Part shown: in pieces, positions 51,262 through 61,095 of the stretch
Numbering within the stretch: the stretch's first letter is position 1
Layout: each line of letters opens with the position of its first letter
NCBI GenBank assembly: GCA_903847385.1
Contig: CAINDO010000599.1
Span: 1 to 62,724 of the forward strand
Source: an uncultured Myxococcales bacterium
GTDB lineage: Bacteria > Myxococcota_A > Bradymonadia > UBA7976 > UBA1532
DNA length: 62,724 nucleotides
Direction: 5' to 3'
Translations under genes and position numbers: made by a program
The notes under the pieces: model-generated
Databases searched by the model: none
Seen by the model: the letters and a program-made list of their open reading frames with translations, nothing else
Told to the model about the DNA's origin: nothing

Positions 51262-52884
51262 ATGCAGGACTTGGACGTCAACCTCAATCACGTCATCGAT
51301 GAAATCGCCAAGGCGAAGGGCATCGATCGGAAGCTGCTCCAGGAGACCCTCGAGCAGGCCATTCTTCAGGCCGCCAAGAAGGTCTTCGGCCAGGACCGCA
51401 ACATCGAGGCGCAGTTCAGCCCCGAGGACGGCGAGGTCCAGCTCTTCCAGATCATCAACGTGGTCGACGACATCAACGATCCGTTCAATGAGCTGACGAT
51501 CGAGGAAGCGCGCGAGCACGGCCTCGAGGCCGAGCTCGGTGAAGAGCTCCTCTTCAACATCTATTACCTGCCGAAGGACATCGAGAAGGCCCGCGACCAG
51601 GACGAGCGCTACGGCGACATCCTCCAGCTGAAGTCGCAGCGCTCGAGCTTCGGGCGCATCGCCGCCCAGGCCGCCAAGCAGGTGATCACGCAGCGCATCC
51701 GCGAGGCGGATCGCGACAAGATCTTCGACGAGTTCATCGACCGGAAGGGCGAGCTGATCACCGGCATCGTCCGCCGCTTCGAGCGTGGCAACATCATCGT
51801 CGATCTCGGCCGCAACGAGGCCGAGGCCGTGCTGCCCGTCCGCGAGCAGGTGCCCCGCGAGTCGTATCGCCCCGGCGAGCGCATCCAGGCCTACGTCCTC
51901 GACGTTCAGCGCAACGTGAAGGGCCCCCAGATCGTGCTCTCCCGCACGTCCCCGGGGCTCCTCATCAAGCTCTTCGAGATGGAGGTGCCCGAGATCTACG
52001 AGGGCATCGTCCGCATCGAGACCGCCGCCCGCGAGCCGGGCAGCCGCGCCAAGATCGCCGTCTCGAGCCGCGATCCGGACGTCGATCCCGTCGGCGCCTG
52101 CGTCGGCATGAAGGGCTCCCGCGTCCAGGCCGTCGTCCAGGAACTCCGCGGCGAGAAGATCGACATCGTGCCGTACTCCGAGGATCCGGCCCGGTTCGTC
52201 TGCAATGCGATCGCCCCGGCCGAGGTCGTCAAGGTCCTGATCGACGAGGACAACTTTACGATGGAGCTCATCGTCGCCGACGACCAGCTCAGCCAGGCCA
52301 TCGGCCGCCGCGGCCAGAACGTGCGCCTCGCCAGCCAGCTCACCGGCTGGAAGATCGACATCCACTCGGAGAGCAAGATCCGCGAGCTCGAGGAGGAGGC
52401 CCGTCTGGCGCTCCAGGCGCTCGCCGGCATCACGGCCGACCACGTCGACACCCTCTGGCGCCTGGGTTACCGGACGCTCGAGCACATCGCGAACACGGCC
52501 GAGGAAGAGCTCTCGAACATCCCGGGCATCACGGCCGAGGACGCTGCGCGCCTGCGCGCCGGCGCGGACTCGCTGCTGGACCGCAAGGCCCGCGGCGAGG
52601 ACATCCGCCCCTCCGTCAGCCTGCCCCCGGGCTACGACAAGGACGCCGAGTGGGCGCGGTGGCCCCGGGGTGTGGACGGTCTCGACCGCAACGCCTTCGA
52701 CCGCTGCGTGCGCGCCGGTTTCTTGACGCTCGAGCAGGTGGCCACCGCCGACAACCCGGACCGCTTCGCCAAGGCGACGGGGTACGAGATCGAGCGCGCC
52801 GTGAAGATCATCTACGCCGCCCGCGAGGCGGTGGCCCGAGCGGCCGCCGCACGCGCCGAGGCCGAGGGCGACGCGGAGGCTTGA
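51262..52884 (+). CDS. nusA: Transcription termination/antitermination factor NusA
   Basis: The protein has 540 residues. The order is an N-terminal RNA-polymerase-binding domain ([20 protein letters not shown]), an S1 domain ([21 protein letters not shown]) and two KH domains ([39 protein letters not shown]). A C-terminal helix-hairpin-helix region ([27 protein letters not shown]) and a further repeat ([16 protein letters not shown]) follow. This long form resembles the enterobacterial type. NusA controls pausing and termination. The ATG at 51262 follows GGAGG with 6 nt spacing, so it is preferred over the GTG three bases earlier. The gene is followed by ylxR after 3 bp. Confidence 0.97.
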   Translation: MQDLDVNLNHVIDEIAKAKGIDRKLLQETLEQAILQAAKKVFGQDRNIEAQFSPEDGEVQLFQIINVVDDINDPFNELTIEEAREHGLEAELGEELLFNIYYLPKDIEKARDQDERYGDILQLKSQRSSFGRIAAQAAKQVITQRIREADRDKIFDEFIDRKGELITGIVRRFERGNIIVDLGRNEAEAVLPVREQVPRESYRPGERIQAYVLDVQRNVKGPQIVLSRTSPGLLIKLFEMEVPEIYEGIVRIETAAREPGSRAKIAVSSRDPDVDPVGACVGMKGSRVQAVVQELRGEKIDIVPYSEDPARFVCNAIAPAEVVKVLIDEDNFTMELIVADDQLSQAIGRRGQNVRLASQLTGWKIDIHSESKIRELEEEARLALQALAGITADHVDTLWRLGYRTLEHIANTAEEELSNIPGITAEDAARLRAGADSLLDRKARGEDIRPSVSLPPGYDKDAEWARWPRGVDGLDRNAFDRCVRAGFLTLEQVATADNPDRFAKATGYEIERAVKIIYAAREAVARAAAARAEAEGDAEA

Positions 52885-52887
52885 TCC

Positions 52888-53523
52888 ATGGCCGGCCGTG
52901 GCCGTCGTGCGCCGCGGACCGCGGCACCCAAACCCGAGGGTTCAACCCGCATGTGCATCGGTTGTCGTGGCCTCTTCCCCCGTGAGTCGCTGATCCGCAT
53001 CGTGCGCGGACCCGCGGGGGAGATCGGCGTCGACCGCTACTTGCGGGCCCCGGGTCGGGGCGCCCATCTTTGTTATTCACGCAGTTGCATCGAGGCCGCC
53101 ATCAAGCGCAAGGCCGTCGGGCGTGCGTTCCCCGGAGTCTCCGGCGGAACGCAAGTACCGGACGCCGACAGCCTGATCGCCGACGTGGTCACGGCCATCG
53201 ATGCAAGGCTCACGGATGCTCTCGCCCTCGGCCGCATGCGGCGCGAGACCGCGGCGGGCGCCGACGCCCTCGAAGCCGCCTGGAGCGCCGGAACGCTTCG
53301 ATTCCTGATCATGGCCACGGACGTGGCCGAGAACACCGATCATCGGTGGATGAGTCGAGCGCACGCCGTCTCCCTGCCCACCGTCCACTTCGGCACCGCC
53401 GAGGAGCTCGGTCGGACGCACGGGGCGGAGGCGCGAGTGGCCGTCGGAATCATCAATGAGGGGCTCGCCGAGCGAGTTCGCATCGAGTTTGAGCGCCGCG
53501 GCCGGGTTTTGGTTGCGGCCTGA
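52888..53523 (+). CDS. YlxR (DUF448) domain fused to an L7Ae/YlxQ-like domain
   Basis: The protein has 211 residues. The N-terminal YlxR domain (about 15-90) has RMCIGCRGLFPRESLIR and GAHLCYSRSCIEAAI. The C-terminal ~100 residues (FLIMATDVAENTDHRWM, VSLPTVHFGTAEELG) look like the L7Ae/YlxQ RNA-binding fold. In Firmicutes ylxR and ylxQ are separate neighbouring genes in this operon, so here they are joined. The roles are proposed to be RNA binding or transcription regulation. The ATG at 52888 is 3 bp from the nusA stop. Its 3' end contains the -35 of a candidate internal promoter for infB. Confidence 0.87.
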   Translation: MAGRGRRAPRTAAPKPEGSTRMCIGCRGLFPRESLIRIVRGPAGEIGVDRYLRAPGRGAHLCYSRSCIEAAIKRKAVGRAFPGVSGGTQVPDADSLIADVVTAIDARLTDALALGRMRRETAAGADALEAAWSAGTLRFLIMATDVAENTDHRWMSRAHAVSLPTVHFGTAEELGRTHGAEARVAVGIINEGLAERVRIEFERRGRVLVAA

Positions 53524-53540
53524 CCGGGAATCCCTATAGT
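53513..53540 (+). promoter_or_regulatory. Candidate internal promoter for infB
   Basis: TTGCGG (53513-53518) and TATAGT (53535-53540, five of six) are 16 bp apart at the end of the ylxR-like gene. The infB ATG lies 54 bp beyond. Pattern evidence only. Confidence 0.4.
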
Positions 53541-53553
53541 ACGCGCCCGGTCA
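53521..53553. repeat. 8-bp inverted repeat around the infB -10 element
   Basis: TGACCGGG (53521-53528) and CCCGGTCA (53546-53553) are perfect inverted copies separated by 17 bp. The -10-like TATAGT falls in the loop. There is no T-run, so a terminator is unlikely. It could be an operator or an RNA hairpin. Confidence 0.6.
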
Positions 53554-53594
53554 ATGGCCCTGTCTGCCCGCAGTCGGGATGAGGTTTTGGAGTT

Positions 53595-56552
53595 ATGGGC
53601 AAGAAGGTATTCGAAATCGCCAAAGAGCTCGGACTCGACCACCGCGAGGTCATGAAGCGGTGCGACCAGCTCAACGTCGGCGTGAAGACCTACATGTCCG
53701 ACCTGAGTGACGCAGACGCGGCCACCGTGAAGTCGTCGTTCGAGGCGGAGCGCAACCCGAAGGCCGCGGAGGAGAAAGCCGGTTCGCCCGGCGTGCTTCG
53801 CCGCAAGCGCCCCGAGCCAGCCCCGGCGCCCGTCGCGCCGAAGCCGGTCGTGCCGCTGAAGCCGCCCGTGCAGCAGCAGGCGCCCGTCGCCCGCCCGCCG
53901 GTCGGGGTCACCAGTCGTCCGCCGGTCACCCGGCAAGACGCCCCGCCGCCCCCGCGGCCCGTGGTCAACGAGCCCCCGGCTCGTCGCCCCGAGCCCGAGG
54001 CGACGCCCGTCCAGTCGACGCCAGCGCCGGTCTCGCAGGCTCCGGCCGTCACCGAGTCGCCGGCGCAGGACCGCAACGCCGAGCCGCCCTTCGAGCGCGC
54101 TCGCGTCGTTGCGCCGCCGCCGCCGCGCCCCGCTGAGCCGGCTCCCGAGCCTGCGCGCATCATCGCTCGGCCGGCGCCCACGGGGCCCGCCGCCTCCGGC
54201 GAGTCCGGTGGCGAGGTCCGCCGTCCGCCCGCCGCGGTCGCGACGCAGTCGCCCCCCGGTGGTCAGCCCGCGCCCCCCGCGCAGCCCCCGCGCCCGATTC
54301 CGCCCGGCACGCCCGGCGGCGCCAAAGTGCTCGGCACCGTTCCCCTCGATCTCCTCCGCAGCCGCACCGCGCGGCCGCCTGCGCGTCGCCCTGGCCCCGG
54401 TGGTCCGGGTGGCCCCGGCGGTCCGGGCAGCGGTCCTCCGGGCAGCCGCCCGCCGGGTCCCGGTGGCGGTCCCGGTGGTCCGCGTCGTCCGCCCGGTGGC
54501 GGGCGCCCGCTCCCGCTGGACGTCAACCAGGTCGTGCCGCTCCCGGTGGATCGCGGCGATGGCACGCGCCGTCGTCGTCCCGGTGGTGAGGTCGCGCCCG
54601 CCGCGCCCGACACTCGGGGTGAGGCCGAGAAGGCCCGCGCCGCGAAGGCGGCCCCCGGCAAGAAGCGTCAGGTCGTCTCCCGCGAGGACCTCTACTCCGG
54701 CGCGACCCGGGCAGCCCGCGGCCGCAAGCGGAAGGTCCCGACCAAGAAGACCTCCAAGACTCCGCTCACGACGCCGGCGGCGCACAAGCGCATCATCCGC
54801 ATCGATGACACGATCAGCGTCGGCGAGCTCGGCAAGGAGCTCGGTGTCAAGGCTTCGGAGCTCATCCAGAAGCTGATCAGCATGGGCACGATGGTCACCA
54901 TCAACGCCCAGATCGATCCGGACACCGCCACGCTGCTCGCCAATGAGTACGGCTACGAGATCGAGGATGTCGGCTTCGACGAGGACGAGATCCTCGACAC
55001 GCCCGACGACGAGACGCAGAACGCCGATCCCGACGCGATCCTTCGCGCGCCGGTCATCACCGTCATGGGTCACGTCGACCACGGCAAGACCTCGCTGCTC
55101 GACCGCATCCGCAAGGCCAACGTGGCCGCGGGCGAGGCCGGCGGCATCACGCAGCACATCGGCGCCTACAAGGTCCACACCGCCCACGGCGACGTGGTCT
55201 TCCTGGATACGCCGGGCCACGCCGCCTTCACGGCGATGCGCGCCCGCGGCGCCCAGGTCACCGATCTCGTGGTGCTCGTGGTCGCGGCGGACGACGGCGT
55301 GATGCCCCAGACGATTGAGGCGATCAGCCACGCAAAGGCGGCCGGTGTGCCCCTCATCGTGGCGATCAACAAGATCGACAAGCCGGGCATCGACCCAGAG
55401 CGCATCAAGCAGGAGCTCACCAAGTACAGCCTCGTGGCCGAAGAGTGGGGCGGCGACACCATGATGGTGCCCGTCAGCGCCAAGGTTGGCACGGGTGTGC
55501 AGGAGCTCCTCGACGCCCTCGCGCTGCAGGCCGAGATCCTCGAGCTCAAGGCCAACCCGAAGAAGCCCGCGTTCGGTCGCGTGGTCGAAGCCCGGGTCGA
55601 CAAGGGCCGTGGCCCCGTCGCCACCGTGCTCGTCCAGGAGGGCACGCTCAAGGTCGGCGACTTCATGGTCAGCGGCGCCCAGTGCGGGCGCCTGCGGGCC
55701 ATGGTCGACGACAAGGGCAACCGCCTCAAGGAGGCCGGTCCGTCGACGCCCGTGGAGGTCCTCGGCCTCGATGGCGTGCCCGGCGCCGGTGATGCGTTCC
55801 ACATCGTCGCGAACGAGAAGGATGCCAAGCGCATCGTCGAAGCGCGCGCCGACAAGATGCGCGAGAAGGACCTGGCGGCCAGCGCCTCGTTCAACACCGG
55901 TGGTGACGTCTTCGCCCGGCTCAACCAGGCCAACAAGGAGACCCTGCTCGTCATCCTCAAGACGGACGTGCAGGGCTCGCTGGAGGCCCTCAAGTCGACC
56001 CTCGAGCAGCTCACGACGGATGAAGTCGCCCTGCGCATCATCCACTCCGGCGTCGGCGCGATCACCGAAGGCGACGTCACCCTGGCTTCGGCCTCGGAGG
56101 CGGTCTGCATCGGCTTCAACGTGTCGCCGGACCCGAATGCGAAGCGCCTCGCCGACCAGACGGGCATCAAGATCCGCAAGTTCGAGGTCATCTACGAGGT
56201 CGCCGACGAGGTCAAGCTGATGATGGGCGGCCTCCTGGCGCCCGAAATCGTCGAGACCCAGCTCGGTCGCGCCGAAGTTCGCGCCTCCTTCCAGGTGGCG
56301 CGCATGGGCGCAGTGGCCGGCTGCTTCGTGCTGGAAGGCAAGATCCAGCGCAACGTGCGCGGTCGGGTGTTCCGCGGTGGCTCCCTGTTCCACGAAGGCA
56401 AGATCAACGGCCTGAAGCGGTTCAAGGAAGACGTCCGCGAGGTCGCCAACGGCTTCGAGTGCGGTATCGCCGTCGACGGGTACAACGACATCCAGCCGGG
56501 TGACGTGATCGAGGCCGTCGAGGTCAAGGAAGTCGCCCGCAAGCTGGCGTAA
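53595..56552 (+). CDS. infB: Translation initiation factor IF-2
   Basis: The protein has 985 residues. The N-terminal IF2_N-like helices ([20 protein letters not shown]) are followed by a long Pro/Ala/Arg/Gly-rich spacer at about 70-350, which is variable in the family. A second IF2_N segment ([18 protein letters not shown]) comes next. The GTPase core has G1 [15 protein letters not shown]3 DTPGHAAF, G4 NKIDKPG and G5 SAKVG. The C-terminal domains that bind fMet-tRNA end in [19 protein letters not shown]-2 places initiator tRNA on the ribosome. The start is the ATG at 53595, with GGAG close by and TGAGG further upstream. The long spacer has an unusual high-GC composition. Confidence 0.97.
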   Translation: MGKKVFEIAKELGLDHREVMKRCDQLNVGVKTYMSDLSDADAATVKSSFEAERNPKAAEEKAGSPGVLRRKRPEPAPAPVAPKPVVPLKPPVQQQAPVARPPVGVTSRPPVTRQDAPPPPRPVVNEPPARRPEPEATPVQSTPAPVSQAPAVTESPAQDRNAEPPFERARVVAPPPPRPAEPAPEPARIIARPAPTGPAASGESGGEVRRPPAAVATQSPPGGQPAPPAQPPRPIPPGTPGGAKVLGTVPLDLLRSRTARPPARRPGPGGPGGPGGPGSGPPGSRPPGPGGGPGGPRRPPGGGRPLPLDVNQVVPLPVDRGDGTRRRRPGGEVAPAAPDTRGEAEKARAAKAAPGKKRQVVSREDLYSGATRAARGRKRKVPTKKTSKTPLTTPAAHKRIIRIDDTISVGELGKELGVKASELIQKLISMGTMVTINAQIDPDTATLLANEYGYEIEDVGFDEDEILDTPDDETQNADPDAILRAPVITVMGHVDHGKTSLLDRIRKANVAAGEAGGITQHIGAYKVHTAHGDVVFLDTPGHAAFTAMRARGAQVTDLVVLVVAADDGVMPQTIEAISHAKAAGVPLIVAINKIDKPGIDPERIKQELTKYSLVAEEWGGDTMMVPVSAKVGTGVQELLDALALQAEILELKANPKKPAFGRVVEARVDKGRGPVATVLVQEGTLKVGDFMVSGAQCGRLRAMVDDKGNRLKEAGPSTPVEVLGLDGVPGAGDAFHIVANEKDAKRIVEARADKMREKDLAASASFNTGGDVFARLNQANKETLLVILKTDVQGSLEALKSTLEQLTTDEVALRIIHSGVGAITEGDVTLASASEAVCIGFNVSPDPNAKRLADQTGIKIRKFEVIYEVADEVKLMMGGLLAPEIVETQLGRAEVRASFQVARMGAVAGCFVLEGKIQRNVRGRVFRGGSLFHEGKINGLKRFKEDVREVANGFECGIAVDGYNDIQPGDVIEAVEVKEVARKLA

Positions 56553-56554
56553 CG

Positions 56555-56977
56555 ATGGCCACGACCACCCACCATCGCGTCGAGCGCGTCTCGTCGTTGT
56601 TGCGAGACGTGCTCGGCGAGCTGCTGACCCGTGAGTTGAAAGACCCTCGGGCCAGCGGTGTGGTCGTGACCGACGTCGAGATCTCCCACGACCTCGGCGA
56701 GGCCAAGATCTTCGTGACCGGGATCGCGAAGGAGCGCCGCAAGGATGCCCTCCGCGGCCTCCAGGCGGCCACGGGGTTCCTGCGCCGTGAGATTGGCCGG
56801 CGCGTACAGATGCGCACCGTGCCCAATCTGCGATTCTACTTCGACGAGTCGCTGGACTACGGTGCGCGCATCGACGCCGTCCTCCGCGAGATCGGCATGT
56901 CCGGAGCGGGCGTCACGCCTGGCCCGCTCCCCGATCCGGAGACACCCGACGGGGATGACGGTGCCGATTCCGAGTGA
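56555..56977 (+). CDS. rbfA: Ribosome-binding factor A
   Basis: The protein has 140 residues. The KH-like RbfA fold is recognised from RVSSLLRDVLGELLTRELKD, VVVTDVEISHDLGEAKIFV and LRFYFDESLDYGARID. It binds 16S rRNA helix 1 in late 30S maturation. It starts 2 bp after infB, and its acidic C-terminal tail (DPETPDGDDGADSE) overlaps the truB start by 23 bp. The order rimP-nusA-infB-rbfA-truB fits the universal cluster. Confidence 0.95.
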   Translation: MATTTHHRVERVSSLLRDVLGELLTRELKDPRASGVVVTDVEISHDLGEAKIFVTGIAKERRKDALRGLQAATGFLRREIGRRVQMRTVPNLRFYFDESLDYGARIDAVLREIGMSGAGVTPGPLPDPETPDGDDGADSE

Positions 56978-57860
56978 GGGGCGGGTTCTCCTCCTCGACA
57001 AACCGGTTGGTCCCACCAGCTTCGACGTCGTCGCAGCGGTCAAACGCGGCTGGCGCGAGCGCCGTGTCGGACACACCGGCACGCTCGACCCGCTCGCGGA
57101 CGGGCTGCTCGTCGTCTGCGTGGGAGAGGCGACCAAACTCGTCCCGTACCTGACGGACTGCGACAAGGTGTACGAGGCGACGATTCGCCTCGGGCGCGAG
57201 ACGCGCAGCGGAGACCTCGACGGCGAGACCGTCTCCGAGGTTCCGGAGGCAGCGGCCGCGGCGATCGAGACGACGCGCATCCTGGAGTCGTTCTCCCGGC
57301 TCACCGGCGAGATCGAACAGCGCCCGCCGGTCTTCTCGGCGATCAAGGTGGACGGGCGTCCGCTCTACGCGCGGGCCCGAGCCGGCGAGGACGTCGAGGC
57401 GCCGCTTCGACAGGTCCGTGTCGACACCTTCGAGTTGCTCGCCCGTGACGGGGCCGACCTTCGGGTCCGGGTCGCGTGCGGGAAGGGGACCTACATCCGC
57501 AGTCTGGCCATCGACGTCGGCCGTGCCCTGGGCACCGGTGGTCACCTGACCGCTCTGCGTCGCACGGGGCTGGGCACGTTCGACGTCGGCGACGCGATGA
57601 CGCTGGCCGCCTTCAACGCGGATCCCGAATCGGCGCTGGCGGGAGCGCTGCGTCCGGCGGACGCGGTCCCGTGGATGCCGCGCCACGTGCCGACCCCGGA
57701 GCTCGCGCTCATGATCCGGCAGGGCAAGTCGCCGACGGTCGATTGGGGCGCCGGCCGCCACGTCGTCCTCACGCACGCGGACACGCTGATTGCGATCGTC
57801 GACGTGGACGCGTCGGGTGTGCTCCGCGTGGTCCGCGGTTTCGTCGAACAGCCTGCTTGA
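56955..57860 (+). CDS. truB: tRNA pseudouridine-55 synthase TruB
   Basis: The protein has 301 residues. The catalytic Asp lies in GHTGTLDPLADGLL. Other family motifs are LLLDKPVGPTSFDVV at the N-terminus, YEATIRLGRETRSGDLDGE, and GKGTYIRSLAIDVGRALG. A C-terminal PUA-like part is present. It makes Psi55 in the T-loop of tRNAs. The start is the ATG at 56955 inside rbfA, though a GTG at 56961 would also fit. The stop codon TGA lies inside the TTGACA of the rpsO promoter. Confidence 0.95.
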   Translation: MTVPIPSEGRVLLLDKPVGPTSFDVVAAVKRGWRERRVGHTGTLDPLADGLLVVCVGEATKLVPYLTDCDKVYEATIRLGRETRSGDLDGETVSEVPEAAAAAIETTRILESFSRLTGEIEQRPPVFSAIKVDGRPLYARARAGEDVEAPLRQVRVDTFELLARDGADLRVRVACGKGTYIRSLAIDVGRALGTGGHLTALRRTGLGTFDVGDAMTLAAFNADPESALAGALRPADAVPWMPRHVPTPELALMIRQGKSPTVDWGAGRHVVLTHADTLIAIVDVDASGVLRVVRGFVEQPA

Positions 57861-57885
57861 CATCAACAGGGGGGTCCTGTAAGAG
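57857..57885 (+). promoter_or_regulatory. Candidate rpsO promoter
   Basis: A perfect TTGACA (57857-57862) contains the truB stop codon. TAAGAG (57880-57885) follows after 17 bp. The ATG of rpsO is 76 nt after the -10. This is the best-scoring promoter pattern I see in the window. Confidence 0.6.
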
Positions 57886-57960
57886 CCCCCGCGACTTTCA
57901 ACGCGTCTGCTGGACGACGGCCCGGCACGACGAAACAGCCCGAAAGGGCAGGAGGCTCCC

Positions 57961-58230
57961 ATGCCGCTCGCGCACGAGAAGAAGCTCGAAATCATCGCCA
58001 AGTTCCAGACGGGTGAGGCCGACACCGGCTCCCCCGAGGTCCAGGTCGCCCTGCTCACGCAGCGCATCACCGACCTCACCGAGCACTTCAAGATTCACAG
58101 CCACGACCATCACAGCCGCCGCGGTCTGCTCAAGCTGACCGGCCAGCGGCGCCGGCTGCTGAACTACCTCCGCGCTCAGAACGTCGAGCGCTACAAGAAG
58201 CTGATCGACACGCTCGGTCTGCGTCGCTGA
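57961..58230 (+). CDS. rpsO: 30S ribosomal protein S15
   Basis: The protein has 89 residues, the family length. Family landmarks are [36 protein letters not shown] and [16 protein letters not shown]. It binds the central domain of 16S rRNA. The ATG at 57961 has AGGAGG with 5 nt spacing. It has its own promoter candidate and is followed by a strong terminator, so it can be expressed separately from the cluster. Autoregulation by S15 of its mRNA leader is known in other bacteria; the leader here is about 69 nt. Confidence 0.97.
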   Translation: MPLAHEKKLEIIAKFQTGEADTGSPEVQVALLTQRITDLTEHFKIHSHDHHSRRGLLKLTGQRRRLLNYLRAQNVERYKKLIDTLGLRR

Positions 58231-58240
58231 TTCACTCTCG

Positions 58241-58268
58241 GGGAGCCTTCGGGCTCCCTTCTTTTTTT
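58241..58268 (+). terminator. Rho-independent terminator after rpsO
   Basis: GGGAGCC and GGCTCCC form a 7-bp GC stem with a TTCG tetraloop, followed by TTCTTTTTTT. It should end most transcripts reading through rpsO, so pnp downstream needs its own promoter or read-through. It begins 10 bp after the rpsO stop. Confidence 0.9.
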
Positions 58269-58455
58269 CTGGCCTGCAATTTCGCAGCGCCCTTTTCGAG
58301 TCGTGGTCGGGACCATTGTCACACGCCTTTGTACTTGACCCGAGCGGCTTCGCGAGAGGCCTCTCCGGTCAGGAACCGAGGCGGGGCGTGAGCAAGGTCG
58401 GGCCACCAGACCCTGCCGGCGGCCGCAAAAGCGGACCGGCACAGAAAGGAAACCC

Positions 58456-60558
58456 ATGGGGGTTGTCACGCTGAGCGCGCCCTACGGCGCAAACCCGATC
58501 AAGATCGAAACCGGTCGTCTCGCCCGCCAGGCGGACGGCGCCGTCCTGGTGACCCAGGGCGACACCGTCGTCCTCGTCACCGTCTGTGGCACCAAGTCCG
58601 CCCGTCCCGGCGTCGACTTCCTGCCCCTCACGGTCGAGTACGTCGAGAAGCAGTACGCCGCGGGCAAGATCCCGGGCGGCTACTTCAAGCGCGAGGCCCG
58701 TCAGGGCAACTGGGAGATCCTGACCTGCCGTCTGATCGACCGGCCCAATCGTCCGCTGTTCCCCAAGCACTGGCGCAAAGAGATTCAGATCATCGCGACC
58801 GTCATGTCGACGGACAACGAGAACGATCCGGCGATCTGCGCGATGGTCGGCGCCTCCGCGGCGGTCGCCATCAGCGACATCCCCTTCGAGGGCCCCAGCG
58901 CCGGCTGCCGCGTCGCCCGCATCGGCGGTCAGTTCGTTCTGAATCCGTCCCTCAAGGTGCTCAAGGACGCCGAGCTCGAGCTCATCGTCGCCGGCACCGA
59001 GGACGCGGTCTGCATGGTCGAGGGTGAGGCCCGCGAGGCCAGCGAGTCGACGATCGTCGACGCGATCCTCTTCGCCCACGAGGCCATCAAGAGCATCTGC
59101 CGGATGCAGCGCGAGTTCATGGCCAAGGCCGGCAAGCCGAAGCAGGACGCGACGCCGCCCGCCGTGGACGCCGAGCTCTACAATCGCGTCATCGACGTCG
59201 CCCTCGACGACATGGCCGACGCCCTCGCGATCCGCGACAAGAAGGCCCGCCGGGACGCGATGTCCAAGGCCTCCAAGAAGGCGATCGCGCAGCTCCTCGC
59301 GCAGGACCCCTCGCTGGCCGGCCGCGAGGCCGAGATCAACGAGCACCTGCACGACCTGCAGAGCGACATCGTGCGCACGCAGGTCGTCGAGGAGGGCATC
59401 CGCCTCGACGGCCGCCGCCTCGAGGAGATCCGCCCCATCAGCGGCGACGTCTCGCTCCTGCCCCGCACCCACGGCTCGGCGCTCTTCACGCGCGGCGAGA
59501 CGCAGGCCCTCGCGACGGTCACCCTCGGCACCCGCCGGGACGAGCAGCGCATCGACAACCTGCAGGGCGACGTCTTCGTCCGGTTCATGCTGCACTACAA
59601 CTTCCCCCCGTTCTGCACGGGCGAGGTGAAGATGCTGCGTGGCCAGAGCCGTCGTGAGATCGGCCACGGCAACCTCGCCCACCGCGGCGTCGAGAAGCTG
59701 ATGCCGAGCCAGGACGACTTCAACTACACGGTCCGCGTGGTCAGCGAGGTCCTCGAGTCCAACGGCTCGTCCTCGATGGCGACGGTCTGCGCCTCGTCCA
59801 TGGCCCTGATGGACGCCGGTGTGCCCTTCGTGAAGCCGGTCGCCGGCATCGCCATGGGCCTGATCCAGGAGGACGACAAGATCGCCGTCCTGTCGGACAT
59901 CCTCGGCGACGAGGATCACCTCGGCGACATGGACTTCAAGGTCGTCGGCACGAAGGACGGCATCACCGCCCTGCAGATGGACATCAAGGTCCACGGCCTC
60001 GACCGCTCGATCCTCGAGAAGGCCCTGCGCCAGGCCAAGAACGGCCGCCTGCACATCCTCAAGGAGATGGCGAAGGTCATCACGGCGCCCCGCGCCGAGC
60101 TGTCCCAGCACTCCCCCCGGATCTTCACCCTCATGGTGAAGCCCGACAAGATCCGCGACGTCATCGGCCCCGGTGGCAAGACGATCCGCGGCATCATCGA
60201 GCAGTGCGGCGTCCAGGTCGACGTGGACGACAGCGGCAAGGTCAGCATCGCCGCGAAGGACGGCGAGAGCGCCCAGAAGGCCATGGACCTCATCAAGGGC
60301 CTCACGCAGGAGCCCGAGGTCGGCAAGGTCTACCAGGGCATCGTGCGCAAGATCATGGAGTTCGGCGCCTTCGTGGAGATCCTCCCGGGCACGGACGGTC
60401 TGGTGCACATCTCCGAGCTGGCCGATCAGCGGGTCAACCGCGTCGAGGACATCGTCGCCGAGGGCGACGAGATCTACGTGAAGTGCATCGGCGTCGACCG
60501 CCAGGGCAAGATCCGGCTGTCGCGTCGCGAGGCCCTCCAGACCCTCAACCCGGCCTGA
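58456..60558 (+). CDS. pnp: Polyribonucleotide nucleotidyltransferase (PNPase)
   Basis: The protein has 700 residues and the standard domains: two RNase PH cores ([37 protein letters not shown]), an all-helical linker, a KH domain ([12 protein letters not shown]) and a C-terminal S1 domain ([17 protein letters not shown]). Catalytic-site residues such as those around [17 protein letters not shown] are present. PNPase degrades RNA 3'-5' with phosphate. The 225-bp gap upstream holds the rpsO terminator, and the region 58354-58365 has a perfect 12-bp palindrome, GAGAGGCCTCTC. No confident promoter could be found there. In other bacteria a hairpin in this leader is processed by RNase III for autoregulation. 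The ATG at 58456 follows AAGGA. Confidence 0.97.
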   Translation: MGVVTLSAPYGANPIKIETGRLARQADGAVLVTQGDTVVLVTVCGTKSARPGVDFLPLTVEYVEKQYAAGKIPGGYFKREARQGNWEILTCRLIDRPNRPLFPKHWRKEIQIIATVMSTDNENDPAICAMVGASAAVAISDIPFEGPSAGCRVARIGGQFVLNPSLKVLKDAELELIVAGTEDAVCMVEGEAREASESTIVDAILFAHEAIKSICRMQREFMAKAGKPKQDATPPAVDAELYNRVIDVALDDMADALAIRDKKARRDAMSKASKKAIAQLLAQDPSLAGREAEINEHLHDLQSDIVRTQVVEEGIRLDGRRLEEIRPISGDVSLLPRTHGSALFTRGETQALATVTLGTRRDEQRIDNLQGDVFVRFMLHYNFPPFCTGEVKMLRGQSRREIGHGNLAHRGVEKLMPSQDDFNYTVRVVSEVLESNGSSSMATVCASSMALMDAGVPFVKPVAGIAMGLIQEDDKIAVLSDILGDEDHLGDMDFKVVGTKDGITALQMDIKVHGLDRSILEKALRQAKNGRLHILKEMAKVITAPRAELSQHSPRIFTLMVKPDKIRDVIGPGGKTIRGIIEQCGVQVDVDDSGKVSIAAKDGESAQKAMDLIKGLTQEPEVGKVYQGIVRKIMEFGAFVEILPGTDGLVHISELADQRVNRVEDIVAEGDEIYVKCIGVDRQGKIRLSRREALQTLNPA

Positions 60559-60560
60559 GC

Positions 60561-61031
60561 GTGACCGGCCGGCCGCCCGACCTCACGGTCGCCTTTCGGC
60601 GGCTGGCCCACGCGCTCCAACCCACGCCGCTGCCCCCGCCGACCCGCGCGACGCCCGACGCCGCCGGGTTCGACCTGGCCGCGGCAGTGGATGCCCCCCT
60701 CACGATCGCCCCGGGCGACCGCGTACGGGTGCCCACCGGCCTCGTGCTGGCGATCCCCTCGGGATACGAGGGCCAGGTCCGTCCGCGGTCCGGCCGCGCC
60801 TGGCGGGACGGGCTGACCGTCCTGAACGCCCCCGGCACCATCGACGCGGACTACCGCGGCGAGGTCCTGGTGCTGCTCGTGAACCTCGGCCGCGAGATCG
60901 TGGTGATCGAGCGCGGCGACCGGATCGCGCAGCTCGTCGTGGCCCCCGTGCCCGCCGTCGAGCTCGTCGAACTGGAGACGCTCGACGCCACACAGCGAGG
61001 TGCGGGCGGCTTCGGACATACGGGGTCTTGA
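60561..61031 (+). CDS. dut: dUTP diphosphatase (dUTPase)
   Basis: The protein has 156 residues. All trimeric dUTPase motifs are present: [45 protein letters not shown] and [10 protein letters not shown]. The catalytic Asp is in TIDADYRGE. It hydrolyses dUTP to dUMP and keeps uracil out of DNA. The GTG at 60561 lies 2 bp after the pnp stop, so it is probably read on the same transcript. Its last codon and stop form the -35 of the kinase promoter downstream. Confidence 0.93.
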   Translation: MTGRPPDLTVAFRRLAHALQPTPLPPPTRATPDAAGFDLAAAVDAPLTIAPGDRVRVPTGLVLAIPSGYEGQVRPRSGRAWRDGLTVLNAPGTIDADYRGEVLVLLVNLGREIVVIERGDRIAQLVVAPVPAVELVELETLDATQRGAGGFGHTGS

Positions 61032-61056
61032 AGCGCCCGTACGGGTCTGTTACAAG
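61028..61056 (+). promoter_or_regulatory. Candidate promoter for the zinc-ribbon kinase gene
   Basis: TTGAAG (61028-61033) contains the dut stop. TACAAG (61051-61056) follows after 17 bp, with TGT immediately before it, an extended -10. The GTG at 61096 has GGAGG at 61084-61088. Pattern evidence only. Confidence 0.5.
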
Positions 61057-61095
61057 GCCGCGCACCCCGGCCCCCCCGTGCCCGGAGGACCAACC

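Noticed and set aside
58354..58365. Palindrome GAGAGGCCTCTC before pnp as an operator
   Set aside because: It is perfect but short and GC-rich; it may just be part of the leader RNA hairpin, so it is noted in the pnp entry only.
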